A stretch of DNA of 64,000 bases from JBBRDU01 sp038203615 (GCA_038203615.1 JBBRDU010000004.1:1-64000); one strand, 5' to 3'. Shown: positions 30,077 to 38,121, numbered from the stretch's first letter. The notes: generated by a model not told the origin, from the sequence alone. Made by a program: numbers and translations.

Positions 30077-30460
30077 ATGGCATTACCCAAAAAAATTCTG
30101 TTAGTCGATCGCGAACCCGGTGTCACCCGCATTATCCGCCGAGCGCTGGAGCGCACCGGTAAATATTGGATCAAGGAAGAGCACGACAGCCAGTTCGCCC
30201 TGCATTCGGCCCGCTGGTTCCAGCCGGATTTGATTTTGCTCGATACCAAGACGGCGAGCTCAGACCGCGCAACGCTGGCCCGCGAAATCCAAACCGACTC
30301 AGCCTTGCGCGAAACACCCATGGTTTGCCTGAGCAGTCTAAAGCCGGAAAGCCAGATGGTCTCGGGGGGAATTCTGAGCGGCTACAGCTTTTTCGCCGCG
30401 CCCATCAAGATCGACGAAGTGCTTCGCGGAGTGGAGCAGCTGCTCTTCGGCAAGGATTGA
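30077..30460 (+). CDS. Single-domain response regulator receiver protein
   Basis: A 127-residue CheY-like domain. ILLVDREPGV supplies the acidic pocket, with Arg where the second Asp of the usual DD pair often sits. PDLILLDTKT gives the phosphoacceptor Asp near residue 54, VCLSSL the conserved Ser/Thr position, and FAAPIK the Lys with a following loop. No output domain is present. The ATG at 30077 is chosen because upstream in-frame codons do not resemble a receiver. The gene stands alone between divergent xseB and convergent gcvH, so its kinase is unknown. Confidence 0.82.
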   Translation: MALPKKILLVDREPGVTRIIRRALERTGKYWIKEEHDSQFALHSARWFQPDLILLDTKTASSDRATLAREIQTDSALRETPMVCLSSLKPESQMVSGGILSGYSFFAAPIKIDEVLRGVEQLLFGKD

Positions 30461-30467
30461 GAAGGAA

Positions 30468-30484
30468 CTCCCAAATTTTGGGAG
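30468..30484. other. Small perfect hairpin between convergent genes
   Basis: CTCCCAAATTTTGGGAG is a perfect inverted repeat eight bases after the response-regulator stop. No U-run follows on either strand, so it is not a standard rho-independent terminator, though its place between convergent genes fits transcript-end stabilisation. Confidence 0.3.
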
Positions 30485-30577
30485 ATGGGAAACCTGTCAA
30501 AGAGTAACAGGATTCTAAGGATTTACAGGACCCGGGACTGATCTTTCTATTTCCGAATCGTAGATTTGTGAGTCTGG

Positions 30578-30955
30578 CTAGCTGACCTGCTGTTTGTAAG
30601 CAGCGGCGTCTTTGAGCTGCTTCAGATCGTCGAGATTCTCGACTTTCAGGACGAAGATCCAGCCCTCGCCGAACGGGTCGGTATTGATCAGGGCAGGATT
30701 AGATTCCAGTGCCTTGTTCGCGTCGACGACCTTGCCCTTAACCGGCGCGTAAATATCGCTGGCCGCTTTGACTGATTCGACCACGGCGATCGCTTCCTTG
30801 GCGTTAACCGCGCGATCGATCTTGGGCAATTCGACAAAGACGACGTCGGTTAGTTCCGCTTGAGCATGGTCCGTGATGCCGATGCGGACATGGTCGCCCT
30901 CGCGTTTGATCCATTCGTGGGATTCGGTGTAAAGCAGGTCGTCGGGAACGTTCAT
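30578..30955 (-). CDS. gcvH: Glycine cleavage system H protein
   Basis: A 125-residue lipoyl-carrier protein. YTESHEWIKREGDHVRIGIT at the N-terminus and AVVESVKAASDIYAPVKGKV around residue 63 are diagnostic; the Lys in SVKA is the lipoylation site. It shuttles the aminomethyl group between the P, T and L proteins. Its ATG overlaps the gcvT stop (ATGA, 30952-30955), so T and H are coupled. The P-protein gene does not follow, since the next gene is convergent, and must be elsewhere. Confidence 0.96.
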   Translation of the reverse strand: MNVPDDLLYTESHEWIKREGDHVRIGITDHAQAELTDVVFVELPKIDRAVNAKEAIAVVESVKAASDIYAPVKGKVVDANKALESNPALINTDPFGEGWIFVLKVENLDDLKQLKDAAAYKQQVS

Positions 30956-32052
30956 GTTTTTTTGTAGAGTGGTTTCTTCTCGATCAGGGCGGGAAATTTT
31001 TGTCCGCGAATTTCGATCTCAATCCGGGAGCCGATCTTGGCGTGCTCGGGGGACAGGTAGGCCATGCCGACCCCGTAATTCAAGCTCGGGGAAAGGGTGC
31101 CGCTGGTCACTTCACCGATGCGCTGGCCGTTCCCGAAGACGGCATAGTGCGGCCGGGGCGGCGGACCTTTGCTTTCCATGCGAAAGGGCGCCAGCTTTTG
31201 GGCCGGTCCTTCCGCCTTGACCCTGGCCAGGACCTCGCGTCCCACGAAATCGGGTTTCGTGAGGTCGACAAAAAAACCGAGGCCGGCCTCGATCGGATTA
31301 TGCTCGGGCGAAAGATCCGAGCCGTTCAACGGGTAACACATCTCGAGCCGAAGCGTGTCGCGCGCGCCCAGCCCACAGGGCTTGAGCCCGAGGGGCTGTC
31401 CCCTTTCGAGCACCAGATTCCAAAAAGCCGCGGCCCGATCCGCCGGGAAGAAGACTTCCACACCGTCTTCCCCGGTATAACCCGTGCGCGCGATGGCCAC
31501 CGGAATTCCTGCAATCGTGACGTCCACGATGTGATTGCGCGCGGGCAATTCGGCCCCCGGGCCGAGCAGGAGCGCGAAAAGTTCCGGCACCTTTGGACCC
31601 TGAATGGCGACTCCTCCGAAACAGGCGCTTCGATTCAAGAGAGAAATGTCAGGGGGCCGATGTTGATCGAGCCAGGCCAAATCCTCGTCCGCCCGGGAGG
31701 CGTTCACGACCAGGAGAAAGCGATCTGGAGCAACGCGATAGACAATCAGGTCATCAATGATGCCGGCGCGATCATTGAGCAGGAAGGTGTATTGGCCGGT
31801 GCCGGTTTCGAGCTTCTCCACATTGTTGGTGAGCATGCGGTTGAGCCAGGCGCGCGCTCCGGGACCTTCCACCATGAACTGGCCCATGTGCGAAATGTCG
31901 AACAGGCCAGCCTCTTTGCGCACGGCATGATGCTCTTGCACAATCCCGCTGTATTGCACCGGCATAAGCCAGCCGCCGAACGGGATAATCCTGGCGCCGA
32001 GCCGTACGTGCTCCTGATATAGCGGTGTGGTTTTGTCCCCGGCTTCGCTCAC
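30952..32052 (-). CDS. gcvT: Glycine cleavage system T protein (aminomethyltransferase)
   Basis: A 366-residue tetrahydrofolate-dependent enzyme. GARIIPFGGWLMPVQYSG, FDISHMGQFMVEGPGA, IQGPK and ARTGYTGEDGVEVFF are family blocks; the C-terminal barrel has LSPSLNYGVGMAYLSPEHA. I chose the GTG at 32052 (VSEAGDKTTPLYQ) because the open frame continues another 90 codons with non-homologous sequence that overlaps the divergent rhomboid-like gene. The resulting length equals the family norm of about 365. It is coupled to gcvH downstream. Confidence 0.94.
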   Translation of the reverse strand: MSEAGDKTTPLYQEHVRLGARIIPFGGWLMPVQYSGIVQEHHAVRKEAGLFDISHMGQFMVEGPGARAWLNRMLTNNVEKLETGTGQYTFLLNDRAGIIDDLIVYRVAPDRFLLVVNASRADEDLAWLDQHRPPDISLLNRSACFGGVAIQGPKVPELFALLLGPGAELPARNHIVDVTIAGIPVAIARTGYTGEDGVEVFFPADRAAAFWNLVLERGQPLGLKPCGLGARDTLRLEMCYPLNGSDLSPEHNPIEAGLGFFVDLTKPDFVGREVLARVKAEGPAQKLAPFRMESKGPPPRPHYAVFGNGQRIGEVTSGTLSPSLNYGVGMAYLSPEHAKIGSRIEIEIRGQKFPALIEKKPLYKKT

Positions 32053-32140
32053 GCCCGCCAAGCTAGACTCCGGCACGGGGGTGTCAACGCGCCGAACGGC
32101 ACTTGAAGATGACGGCTGCCTCTCTACCCTGCCGCGGGAC

Positions 32141-32905
32141 ATGAGCTGGATGGACAAACTGGAACGGCGCATCGGATTCATCGCGATTCCTAATTTGATC
32201 CGAGTGGTGGTCGGGTTCAGCGCCCTGGTTTTTCTGCTCGTCTGGATCGATCCCGAATACATCTCCGTCCTCGACCTGAACCCGGCACGGATTCGGCACG
32301 GCCAGGTCTGGCGGCTGTTCACTTACATCTTCGTTCCGCAAACGCTCAGTCCGCTCTGGATTATCTTTGTGCTCTGGTTTCTCTGGTGGATCGGCGAGGG
32401 GTTGGAGCGCGCCCTCGGGCCGTTTCGCCTGACCCTTTATTTTCTCATCGGAATGATCGGCACCACCGCGGCTGCCTTCTTCTTCGGAAGTAATTTCGCC
32501 AACTCCATGCTCATTACGTCGCTCTTTTACGCGTTCGCCCGCTTCTATCCGGACGAAGTGATGTACGTCATGTTCATCCTGCCCTTGAAGATCAAATGGG
32601 TGGCGTGGGCCATGGGTTTGTTTCTTTTTATCGGCCTTTTCATCGGCACGAACGAGTATCGCATGGCGGTGGTGGCTGCCCTCAGCAATTACCTCATCTT
32701 CTTTGGGCCTGAGATTATTCATGACGCGCGGCATCGACGGGATGTGACCAGCCGGCGTCGTCGCTACGAAAGCTCTGCGCGCGATGAGGCGGAGCCGCTG
32801 CATCGATGTGCCACCTGCGGCGCGACCGAACTGACCGATGCCAGTCTCGAGTTCCGGGTGGCGCGCAATGGCGAGGAGTATTGCGTCCCGCATCTGCCAC
32901 GCTGA
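32141..32905 (+). CDS. Rhomboid-like membrane protein with C-terminal zinc-ribbon-like pair
   Basis: A 254-residue protein with about six helices. WRLFTYIFVPQ followed by WWIGEGLERALGPFRLTLYF resembles the rhomboid/Der1 fold, where WR and the E-R-x-x-G motif are conserved. I see neither a GxSG serine motif nor the catalytic His, so it is probably a non-proteolytic rhomboid relative. The C-terminus is soluble and basic (ARHRRDVTSRRRRY) and ends with HRCATCGATE, then EYCVPH, a possible Cys-based metal site. The start MSWMDKL is preferred over an upstream start that would overlap the gcvT promoter. Function unknown. Confidence 0.7.
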   Translation: MSWMDKLERRIGFIAIPNLIRVVVGFSALVFLLVWIDPEYISVLDLNPARIRHGQVWRLFTYIFVPQTLSPLWIIFVLWFLWWIGEGLERALGPFRLTLYFLIGMIGTTAAAFFFGSNFANSMLITSLFYAFARFYPDEVMYVMFILPLKIKWVAWAMGLFLFIGLFIGTNEYRMAVVAALSNYLIFFGPEIIHDARHRRDVTSRRRRYESSARDEAEPLHRCATCGATELTDASLEFRVARNGEEYCVPHLPR

Positions 32906-32926
32906 GGTGTCGGTCGCGCTTATTCC

Positions 32927-33052
32927 GGGGAGCACAGGCGGCTCACCTGTGAGTTGCGGCGGCCCGCCGCAACAACTTTGGGCGCTCCACTTCCCACCAC
33001 GTTTTGTGCCGGCGAGCCGCCGGCACCCACAGGCAAGCCGCCTGTGCTCCCC
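32927..33052. repeat. Cluster of nested hairpin repeats (REPIN-like)
   Basis: The outer arms (32927-32950 and 33029-33052) are inverted copies matching at 22 of 24 positions, and each holds a small hairpin. Between them lie two perfect 9-bp stems with three-base loops: 32953-32973 (GTTGCGGCG, loop GCC) and 33006-33026 (GTGCCGGCG, loop AGC). All four hairpins have the form of a stem ending in GGCG around a three-base loop. The cluster occupies the 224-base gap before hemQ and is non-coding. Confidence 0.7.
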
Positions 33053-33129
33053 GGCAGGCGGAAGCTCGGTGAGACAGAATGCCCGCGCCGTGAGCTTGAC
33101 CGTGCATCGGTGCAGCGGAGACTAGCGCG

Positions 33130-33951
33130 ATGACAGACACGAACTCGGCGCTGGTTCCGGAACTAGGCTGGCATTGCCTGCATCTTTTTTACCGCATCGA
33201 GTTCGGGCCATGGCAGATGTTGAGCAGGGAAGAGCAGAATGCGGCCAAGACCAATCTGACGGCTTTGATCCAGGAAGCGCGCGCGCTGGAGTCGACCCAA
33301 TTGCTGACCTGCAGCGTCGTCACCCCCAAGGCGGATCTCGGTTTCATGTTGATTACGCCCGATCTGCAGGAAGCGAACCGCATCGAGAAGCGCATCAGCA
33401 CGTCGCTCGGTCCCGATATTTTGGTGCCGGTCTACAGCTATCTCTCACTGACGGAAGAAAGCGAATATGCCACCAGCGAAGAAGAGCACGCCGACACCCT
33501 GGCCAGGGAACAAAAGCTCGAGCCGGGCTCGACCGAGTTCACCGCCGCGATGGAATCGTTCCGGGAGCGGATGAAACACTACCGCCATGATCGCGTTTAC
33601 CCGACGCTGCCTGATTGGCCGGTCGTCTGTTTCTATAATATGAACAAGCGGCGCGGGGAGCAGCGAAATTGGTACTCTTTGCCTTACCCGGAGCGGCGCC
33701 AGCTCATGAAGGGCCACGCCCAGGTGGGCCGCCAATATGCCGGAAAGGTGAAGCAACTGATCACCGGCTCGACCGGACTGGACGACGCGGAGTGGGGCGT
33801 CACGCTTTTCGCGCGCGACACTTTTCAGATCAAGGCGATCGTTTACGAGATGCGGTTCGACCCGGTGAGCGCGGATTACGGCGATTTCGGCGAATTTTTT
33901 ATTGGGATTCAACTCCCGCTCGACGAATTGTTCCGGCGAGTCCAACTTTAG
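33130..33951 (+). CDS. hemQ: HemQ/ChdC-type coproheme decarboxylase (chlorite dismutase family)
   Basis: A 273-residue protein. GHAQVGRQYAGKVKQLITGS near residue 197 contains the proximal heme His; WGVTLFARDTFQIKAIVYEM and FDPVSADYGDFGEFFIGI complete the C-terminal ferredoxin-like half. RNWYSLPYPERRQLM precedes it. Chlorite-detoxifying enzymes keep a distal Arg; HemQ homologues, including this longer form with an acidic insertion (residues 105-125), usually act as coproheme decarboxylases in the coproporphyrin heme pathway. That function is assigned from family knowledge. The next feature, 23 bases on, is tRNA-Ser. Confidence 0.85.
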   Translation: MTDTNSALVPELGWHCLHLFYRIEFGPWQMLSREEQNAAKTNLTALIQEARALESTQLLTCSVVTPKADLGFMLITPDLQEANRIEKRISTSLGPDILVPVYSYLSLTEESEYATSEEEHADTLAREQKLEPGSTEFTAAMESFRERMKHYRHDRVYPTLPDWPVVCFYNMNKRRGEQRNWYSLPYPERRQLMKGHAQVGRQYAGKVKQLITGSTGLDDAEWGVTLFARDTFQIKAIVYEMRFDPVSADYGDFGEFFIGIQLPLDELFRRVQL

Positions 33952-33974
33952 CGGCGCGTCTGGCCGAGACCCCG

Positions 33975-34064
33975 GGATGGGTGACAGAGCGGTCTATTGT
34001 GCACGCCTGGAAAGCGTGTGAGCCTTTACCGGCTCCGGGGGTTCGAATCCCTCCCCATCCGCCA
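33975..34064 (+). tRNA. tRNA-Ser (anticodon GGA)
   Basis: Ninety bases with a full class II cloverleaf. The acceptor stem GGATGGG pairs with CCCATCC, followed by discriminator G and an encoded CCA. The anticodon stem CACGC/GCGTG encloses loop CTGGAAA with anticodon GGA at 34009-34011. There is a long variable arm (GAGCC/GGCTC) and T-arm GGGGGTTCGAATCCCTC. The 3' 19 bases plus two more are duplicated downstream (see the repeat at 34046-34231). Confidence 0.96.
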
Positions 34065-34231
34065 GTTTACGGATACGGCGCTATTCCGCGCGCGGTCCGG
34101 TCCTGTGCCTTGCCTAAGGGAGATTCGAACGACGTTCGACCGGTGGGGCGCGTGACGCGCAAGGGTTAAAGGCAAAGCCCTCAAGCTGGAGCCAAAGCGC
34201 AGCTTTCGATAATCCCTCCCCATCCGCCAGT
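34046..34231 (+). repeat. Direct repeat of the tRNA-Ser 3' end (att-like pair)
   Basis: A 21-base sequence at 34046-34066 (T-loop edge, acceptor stem, CCA and two flanking bases) recurs exactly at 34211-34231, 165 bases downstream in the same orientation. Such duplications arise when an integrative element uses the tRNA 3' end as attB. No integrase gene lies between or near, and the interval is only 144 bases long, so it would be the scar of a deleted element. Alternatively, a small local duplication. Confidence 0.6.
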
Positions 34232-34448
34232 CGGGCCGAAGACGATCATGAGCGTGAGCGCCGCATCATCGAAAGGCCTGTCATCGTGCCTGCCCGCCGT
34301 GGCGGGAGCCAGCGAAGGCGGCGAAGGATCTCACTCATTCAGACGGCGCTACCCAACCTACGTAGTGCGAACGACGGAGCGCATGTGAGGTCCCTCGCTG
34401 GCGCTCGGGATGACAGCACGCGTGGAACGTGCCGTCGCCGTGCTGATC
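34065..34448. other. Gene-free stretch after tRNA-Ser with a MITE-like repeat
   Basis: No convincing gene lies in these 384 bases. Positions 34067-34210 lie between the two tRNA-end copies. From 34280 (GTCATC) to 34414 (GATGAC) is a segment whose short ends are inverted (6 bp) and whose body contains GGACCTCACATGCGCTCCG on the minus strand, which looks like a dispersed non-coding repeat. Short open frames here lack start signals and family motifs. Confidence 0.45.
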
Positions 34449-35141
34449 TCACTTGGCCTCGGGCTGATCGTGACGGGCGATGACCTGATGCTGTTGCCGC
34501 ACTTTGAGGATGCTGCCGTGGGCCAGCACGCCGCGGAAGTTCGCTCCCGGGTAAACGATGCAATCGCGGCCCAGCACGCTTCCGGGATTGATGACGGCGT
34601 TGCATCCCACCTCCGTCCGGTCGCCGATGATGGCGCCGAACTTGGTCAGCCCCGTCGCAATATCTCCTTCCTCCGCGGCCACCGCGATTTCGCGGTGATC
34701 GAGCTTCACGTTGGAGAGAATCACCCCGGCGCCGAGGTGCGCCTTGTATCCGAGAATCGAGTCCCCCACGTAATTGAAATGCGGCACCTGCGCCTCATCG
34801 AAGAGGATGCAGTTCTTGAACTCGCAGGAATTTCCGAGAACGGCGCCGTCCCCCACGATGACGTTTTCCCGGATATAACAGCCACTGCGGATATGACAAT
34901 TTTCGCCGATCCAGGCTGGCCCTTTTAAGAATGCGCCCTGCTCGATGATGGTGCCGGCGCCGATGAAAACATTTCGGCTGATGAAAGGCTTTCCGACGAG
35001 CTCGCCGAGAATACCCGGTTTAAGCCGGAATTGCAGATAGCTGGCGATCTGTTTGAGCGCGTCCCAGGCATATTTCTGGTTCTCAAACAGCTTGGAATGG
35101 GCGGTGTGTTCGAGTTGAAGGAGTTCGGCGGGCGCAAACAT
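34449..35141 (-). CDS. Left-handed beta-helix protein, sugar-nucleotide acyltransferase-like (GlmU C-terminal type)
   Basis: A 230-residue protein. Residues 45-215 form hexapeptide repeats (FIGAGTIIEQGAFLKGPAWI, IGENCHIRSGCYIRENVIVG, AVLGNSCEFKNCILF). HFNYVGDSILGYKAHLGAGV and SNVKLDH match the acetyl-CoA-side region of GlmU and related UDP-sugar pyrophosphorylase tails, but the N-terminal nucleotidyltransferase domain is missing. Standalone forms of this kind are common in Verrucomicrobiota-like genomes; whether they acetylate glucosamine-1-phosphate is not known. It lies 59 bases downstream of cysS on the same strand. Confidence 0.75.
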   Translation of the reverse strand: MFAPAELLQLEHTAHSKLFENQKYAWDALKQIASYLQFRLKPGILGELVGKPFISRNVFIGAGTIIEQGAFLKGPAWIGENCHIRSGCYIRENVIVGDGAVLGNSCEFKNCILFDEAQVPHFNYVGDSILGYKAHLGAGVILSNVKLDHREIAVAAEEGDIATGLTKFGAIIGDRTEVGCNAVINPGSVLGRDCIVYPGANFRGVLAHGSILKVRQQHQVIARHDQPEAK

Positions 35142-35200
35142 GGTTCGCGGTCAACATGAGCAATGCGCTCCCATCCGGCGAGCGCAAATTCTTTTAGCGA

Positions 35201-36607
35201 TCAGGAGCCAGTGCGCGGCGTTACTTTTTGCCCATCCTTGGTGTCGCGCACGTCCCAACCCAGGGCATTCAAGGCGTCGCGCAATTGATCGCTTCTCTTC
35301 CAATCTTTGGCCAGACGAGCGCGCTCCCGATCGTCCGCCAGTGGTGTGACTTCGGCGGGGAGGACAGTTTCCGGCGCGGCGAGTTGGAGAACCTGGTCGA
35401 TCCGTTCCCACCATGTCAGCCAGGCTCGGGCTGTCTCCCCCGTAAGTTCGCCGCGATCGATGGCGCGATTGGTTTCGCGAATCGATTCGAAAAGAAAGCC
35501 GAGTGCAGCCGAGATATTAAGGTCGTCATCAAGCGCTTCCGCGAAGTTGTCCGGCATGGCCGGGGCCGCTGCACCGGGTGCCGGGACCGTCGCAAGACGG
35601 GTCAGCCGCTCCGACCACTCATCGATGCGCTTGAGTGATTCGCGCGCCTCCTCCATTCCCTCCCAGGTGAAATTGAGCGGCATGCGGTAGTTCACGCGCA
35701 TCAAGGTGTAGCGAACCTCCCGGCCGGAGTAACCCTTGGCGATGACGTCGGCAATCGTGTAAAAATTGCCGAGGGACTTGGACATCTTCTGACCGTCGAC
35801 CAGCAGATGCGCGCAGTGTAGCCAGTAACGAACGAAGGTTTTGCCGGTGCATCCTTCCGTTTGCGCGATCTCGGCTTCGTGATGCGGAAAAATATTATCG
35901 ACGCCGCCGCAATGAATGTCGAGCTGGTCGCCGAGCAGGGCTGTGGCCATGGCGCTGCACTCGATATGCCACCCAGGCCGGCCACGTCCCCACGGACTTT
36001 CCCAGGTCACGTCGCCATCGGCTTCGTCCCAAGCTTTCCAAAGGGCGAAATCGCCGACGTGTTCCTTGTCGTATTCGTCGTTCTTGACGCGGCCGGTGGA
36101 TTGCAGCTGGGTCAGATCGAAGTGGGCCAGCTTGCCATAGCCTGGAAATTTATTGATGCGGAAGTAAACCGACTTGTCGTCGGCCTGGTAGGCGAGGTCG
36201 CGCCCCACCAGCGTCTCAATCATGGCAATCATGCGCGCGATGTGTTGCGGATCGGTGGCGGCGGGGAATTGGTCGGCCGGTTTGATGCGCAGGGTGTCGA
36301 GGTCCTGGAAAAAGGATTGCTTGAATGGAGCGGTGAACTCGCGCAGCGGCTGACCCGTCTCACGCGCCCCCCGGATCGTCTTGTCATCTACGTCGGTGAT
36401 GTTCATGACCCGGTGGACGCGATAGCCGCGCAGTTCGAGGTGACGTTGCAGCAAATCTTCGAAGATGTAGGCACGGTAGTTTCCGATATGGGCGCGGCTG
36501 TAAACGGTGGGTCCGCACGTGTACATGCCGACCTCCTGCCCGGACGCCTGGCGCGGCTGAAACTCCTCCAGTTGGCGGGAGTAGGTGTTAAAGAAACGGA
36601 GCGCCAT
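35201..36607 (-). CDS. cysS: Cysteinyl-tRNA synthetase
   Basis: A 468-residue class I synthetase. The N-terminal zinc site starts with MYTCGPTVYSRAHIGNYRAY (HIGH motif as HIGN) and is completed by the Cys in WHIECSAMA and by HHEAEIAQ. The second signature is KMSKSLGNF near residue 273. The C-terminal helical anticodon-binding region follows (EALDDDLNISAALGFLFE). Length and order are normal. It charges tRNA-Cys in the cytoplasm. It is upstream of the beta-helix gene and 39 bases downstream of ispF on the same strand, so the minus-strand group suhB-like, ispF, cysS may be one operon. Confidence 0.96.
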   Translation of the reverse strand: MALRFFNTYSRQLEEFQPRQASGQEVGMYTCGPTVYSRAHIGNYRAYIFEDLLQRHLELRGYRVHRVMNITDVDDKTIRGARETGQPLREFTAPFKQSFFQDLDTLRIKPADQFPAATDPQHIARMIAMIETLVGRDLAYQADDKSVYFRINKFPGYGKLAHFDLTQLQSTGRVKNDEYDKEHVGDFALWKAWDEADGDVTWESPWGRGRPGWHIECSAMATALLGDQLDIHCGGVDNIFPHHEAEIAQTEGCTGKTFVRYWLHCAHLLVDGQKMSKSLGNFYTIADVIAKGYSGREVRYTLMRVNYRMPLNFTWEGMEEARESLKRIDEWSERLTRLATVPAPGAAAPAMPDNFAEALDDDLNISAALGFLFESIRETNRAIDRGELTGETARAWLTWWERIDQVLQLAAPETVLPAEVTPLADDRERARLAKDWKRSDQLRDALNALGWDVRDTKDGQKVTPRTGS

Positions 36608-36646
36608 CTTGCTTGGGTGGTGGAGTAGCCGGGGGACGAGCTTGCA

Positions 36647-37120
36647 CTATCGTTCGACCGCGGCCACGGCCATGGCCGCAATCCCTTCGCCTCGTCCGAT
36701 GGAGCCGAGACCTTCATGGGTCGTGGCCTTGATGCTGATGTCGGCTTCCTTCATCTGCAGGGCCGCCGCAATCTTTTGGCGCATCGCTGGAATGTGAGGA
36801 GCAATTTTAGGCGCCTCCGCGATCAGGGTGGCGTCGATGTTGAGGGGCCGCGCCCCGGCTTGGACGAGGATGTGGCCGACGCGCTGCAGAATCTCCATGC
36901 TGGAAATGCCGCGGATGGATTCGTCCGTGTTCGGGAAATGGTGACCGATATCACCGCTCCCGATGGCGCCGAGGAGCGCGTCGGCGATGGCATGGGATAA
37001 GACATCGGCATCGGAATGGCCTTCCAGTCCGGCGGTGTGCGGGATCTCCACGCCTCCCAGGAAGAGTTTCCTTCCCGCGACCAGGCGATGAATGTCGTAA
37101 CCGATTCCGCTCCGCGTCAT
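36647..37120 (-). CDS. ispF: 2-C-methyl-D-erythritol 2,4-cyclodiphosphate synthase
   Basis: A 157-residue enzyme of the MEP pathway. SGIGYDIHRL at the N-terminus supplies the zinc ligands Asp and His; HSDADVLSHAIADALLGAIG and GDIGHHFPNTDE are the conserved core, and KATTHEGLGSIGRGEGIAA ends it. The ATG at 37120 overlaps the stop of the upstream inositol-phosphatase homologue (ATGA), and a longer open frame upstream is non-homologous. It cyclises CDP-ME-2-phosphate. Confidence 0.96.
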   Translation of the reverse strand: MTRSGIGYDIHRLVAGRKLFLGGVEIPHTAGLEGHSDADVLSHAIADALLGAIGSGDIGHHFPNTDESIRGISSMEILQRVGHILVQAGARPLNIDATLIAEAPKIAPHIPAMRQKIAAALQMKEADISIKATTHEGLGSIGRGEGIAAMAVAAVER

Positions 37121-37866
37121 CCCAGTTTCAAATCGACCACGCCGTTGGAGGCGATGATGCTGTATTTGTCCTTCATATCCGGGTGGGGCCGCATGTCGAC
37201 GGTGCCGCCGGCGGTCTCGACCAAAATCCATCCCGCCGCGATATCCCACAGACTGATGCCCTTCTCGATGTAGGCGTCCAGACGTCCGCACGCCACGTAG
37301 GCCATATCGAGAGCGGCGCTACCGAGCAACCGGCATTTGCGGGCGCGATGCACCATCTGCTGGAGAAGAGGCAGGCCGGAAGCGATCGTTTCTCCGGTTT
37401 TGGAAAGCCCGACCGAGATGACGGCTTCCGCGAGATCGGCCCTCTCGCTCACGCGAAAGGGCTCGCCGTTGAGTGTTGGCTTTTCTCCCTTTTGGGCCGA
37501 CCAGAGTTCGTCCCGGATGGGATCGTAAATGATTCCTACGATAATCTCGCTCTTCAACCGGAGCGCGATGGAGACGCAGAAATGCGGGATGCCATAAAAA
37601 TAGTTCACAGTGCCGTCGAGAGGATCGACCACCCACTGATGGGCGCTGGACTGGTCGCCCACGACACCTTCCTCGCCGTAAAGAACGTGCTGGGGAAACT
37701 GGTCGAGCAGCAGTCTGGTGATGAGATCCTGCGACTCCACGTCGATGGCCAGTTTGATATCATGCGCTTCCGAGCTGTTGACGCGAAGGGGGCGGTGAAA
37801 GTTGGCGCGGAGCAACTGGCCGGCAGCGCGCGCGGCCTCCTCGGCTGCTTCCCGGTAATGCGTCAT
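37117..37866 (-). CDS. Inositol monophosphatase family protein (SuhB-like)
   Basis: A 249-residue Mg-dependent phosphatase. LYGEEGV, WVVDPLDGTVNYFYGIPHF (metal-binding DPxDGT motif) and the C-terminal LWDIAAGWILVETAGG are the three family signatures. The start MTHYREAAEEAARAAGQ at 37866 is preferred; an ATG 36 bases upstream adds a non-family stretch. It may dephosphorylate inositol-1-phosphate, but homologues also act on other sugar phosphates or in ribosome assembly (SuhB). It is coupled by ATGA overlap to ispF. Confidence 0.9.
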   Translation of the reverse strand: MTHYREAAEEAARAAGQLLRANFHRPLRVNSSEAHDIKLAIDVESQDLITRLLLDQFPQHVLYGEEGVVGDQSSAHQWVVDPLDGTVNYFYGIPHFCVSIALRLKSEIIVGIIYDPIRDELWSAQKGEKPTLNGEPFRVSERADLAEAVISVGLSKTGETIASGLPLLQQMVHRARKCRLLGSAALDMAYVACGRLDAYIEKGISLWDIAAGWILVETAGGTVDMRPHPDMKDKYSIIASNGVVDLKLG

Positions 37867-37986
37867 GAGAACGAGAGTAAAGGCGCGGGTGAAGCGTGCC
37901 AAATGGTTTTGGCTGTTCCTAAAAGAAAAGCCGGGGCGCCGATGAGTAGGATGACTCCGGCGCGGCGAGTCGGCCAGGCCTCAGGA

Positions 37987-38054
37987 GTTGTAGAGGTGGC
38001 TGTGCCAATCGCCCGTTCAGTTAGTCAAGTGCTTGGCACAAGCACCTCTACAAC
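37987..38054. repeat. Long inverted repeat, REPIN-like
   Basis: Arms at 37987-38007 and 38034-38054 are inverted copies of 21 bases with two mismatches, beginning GTTGTAGAGGTG at each outer end and separated by 26 bases. The TGTAG outer end resembles the CTGTAG ends of the REPIN at 26572 and the repeat inside pdhA, which suggests related elements. Non-coding. Confidence 0.6.
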
Positions 38055-38121
38055 GCGGGGGGGCGGCGAATCTCACCGAGGTAAGGACGAGCCGTGGAAA
38101 GATGCACTCGCCGCGACCGAC

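Noticed and set aside
31000..32022. 340-codon plus-strand frame
   Set aside because: Antisense to gcvT, which has all family blocks.
32053..32140. Glycine riboswitch before gcvT
   Set aside because: The 88-base gap is too short and I saw no tandem aptamer core.
32053..32322. N-terminal 90-codon extension of gcvT
   Set aside because: Not homologous to T proteins and overlaps the divergent rhomboid-like gene.
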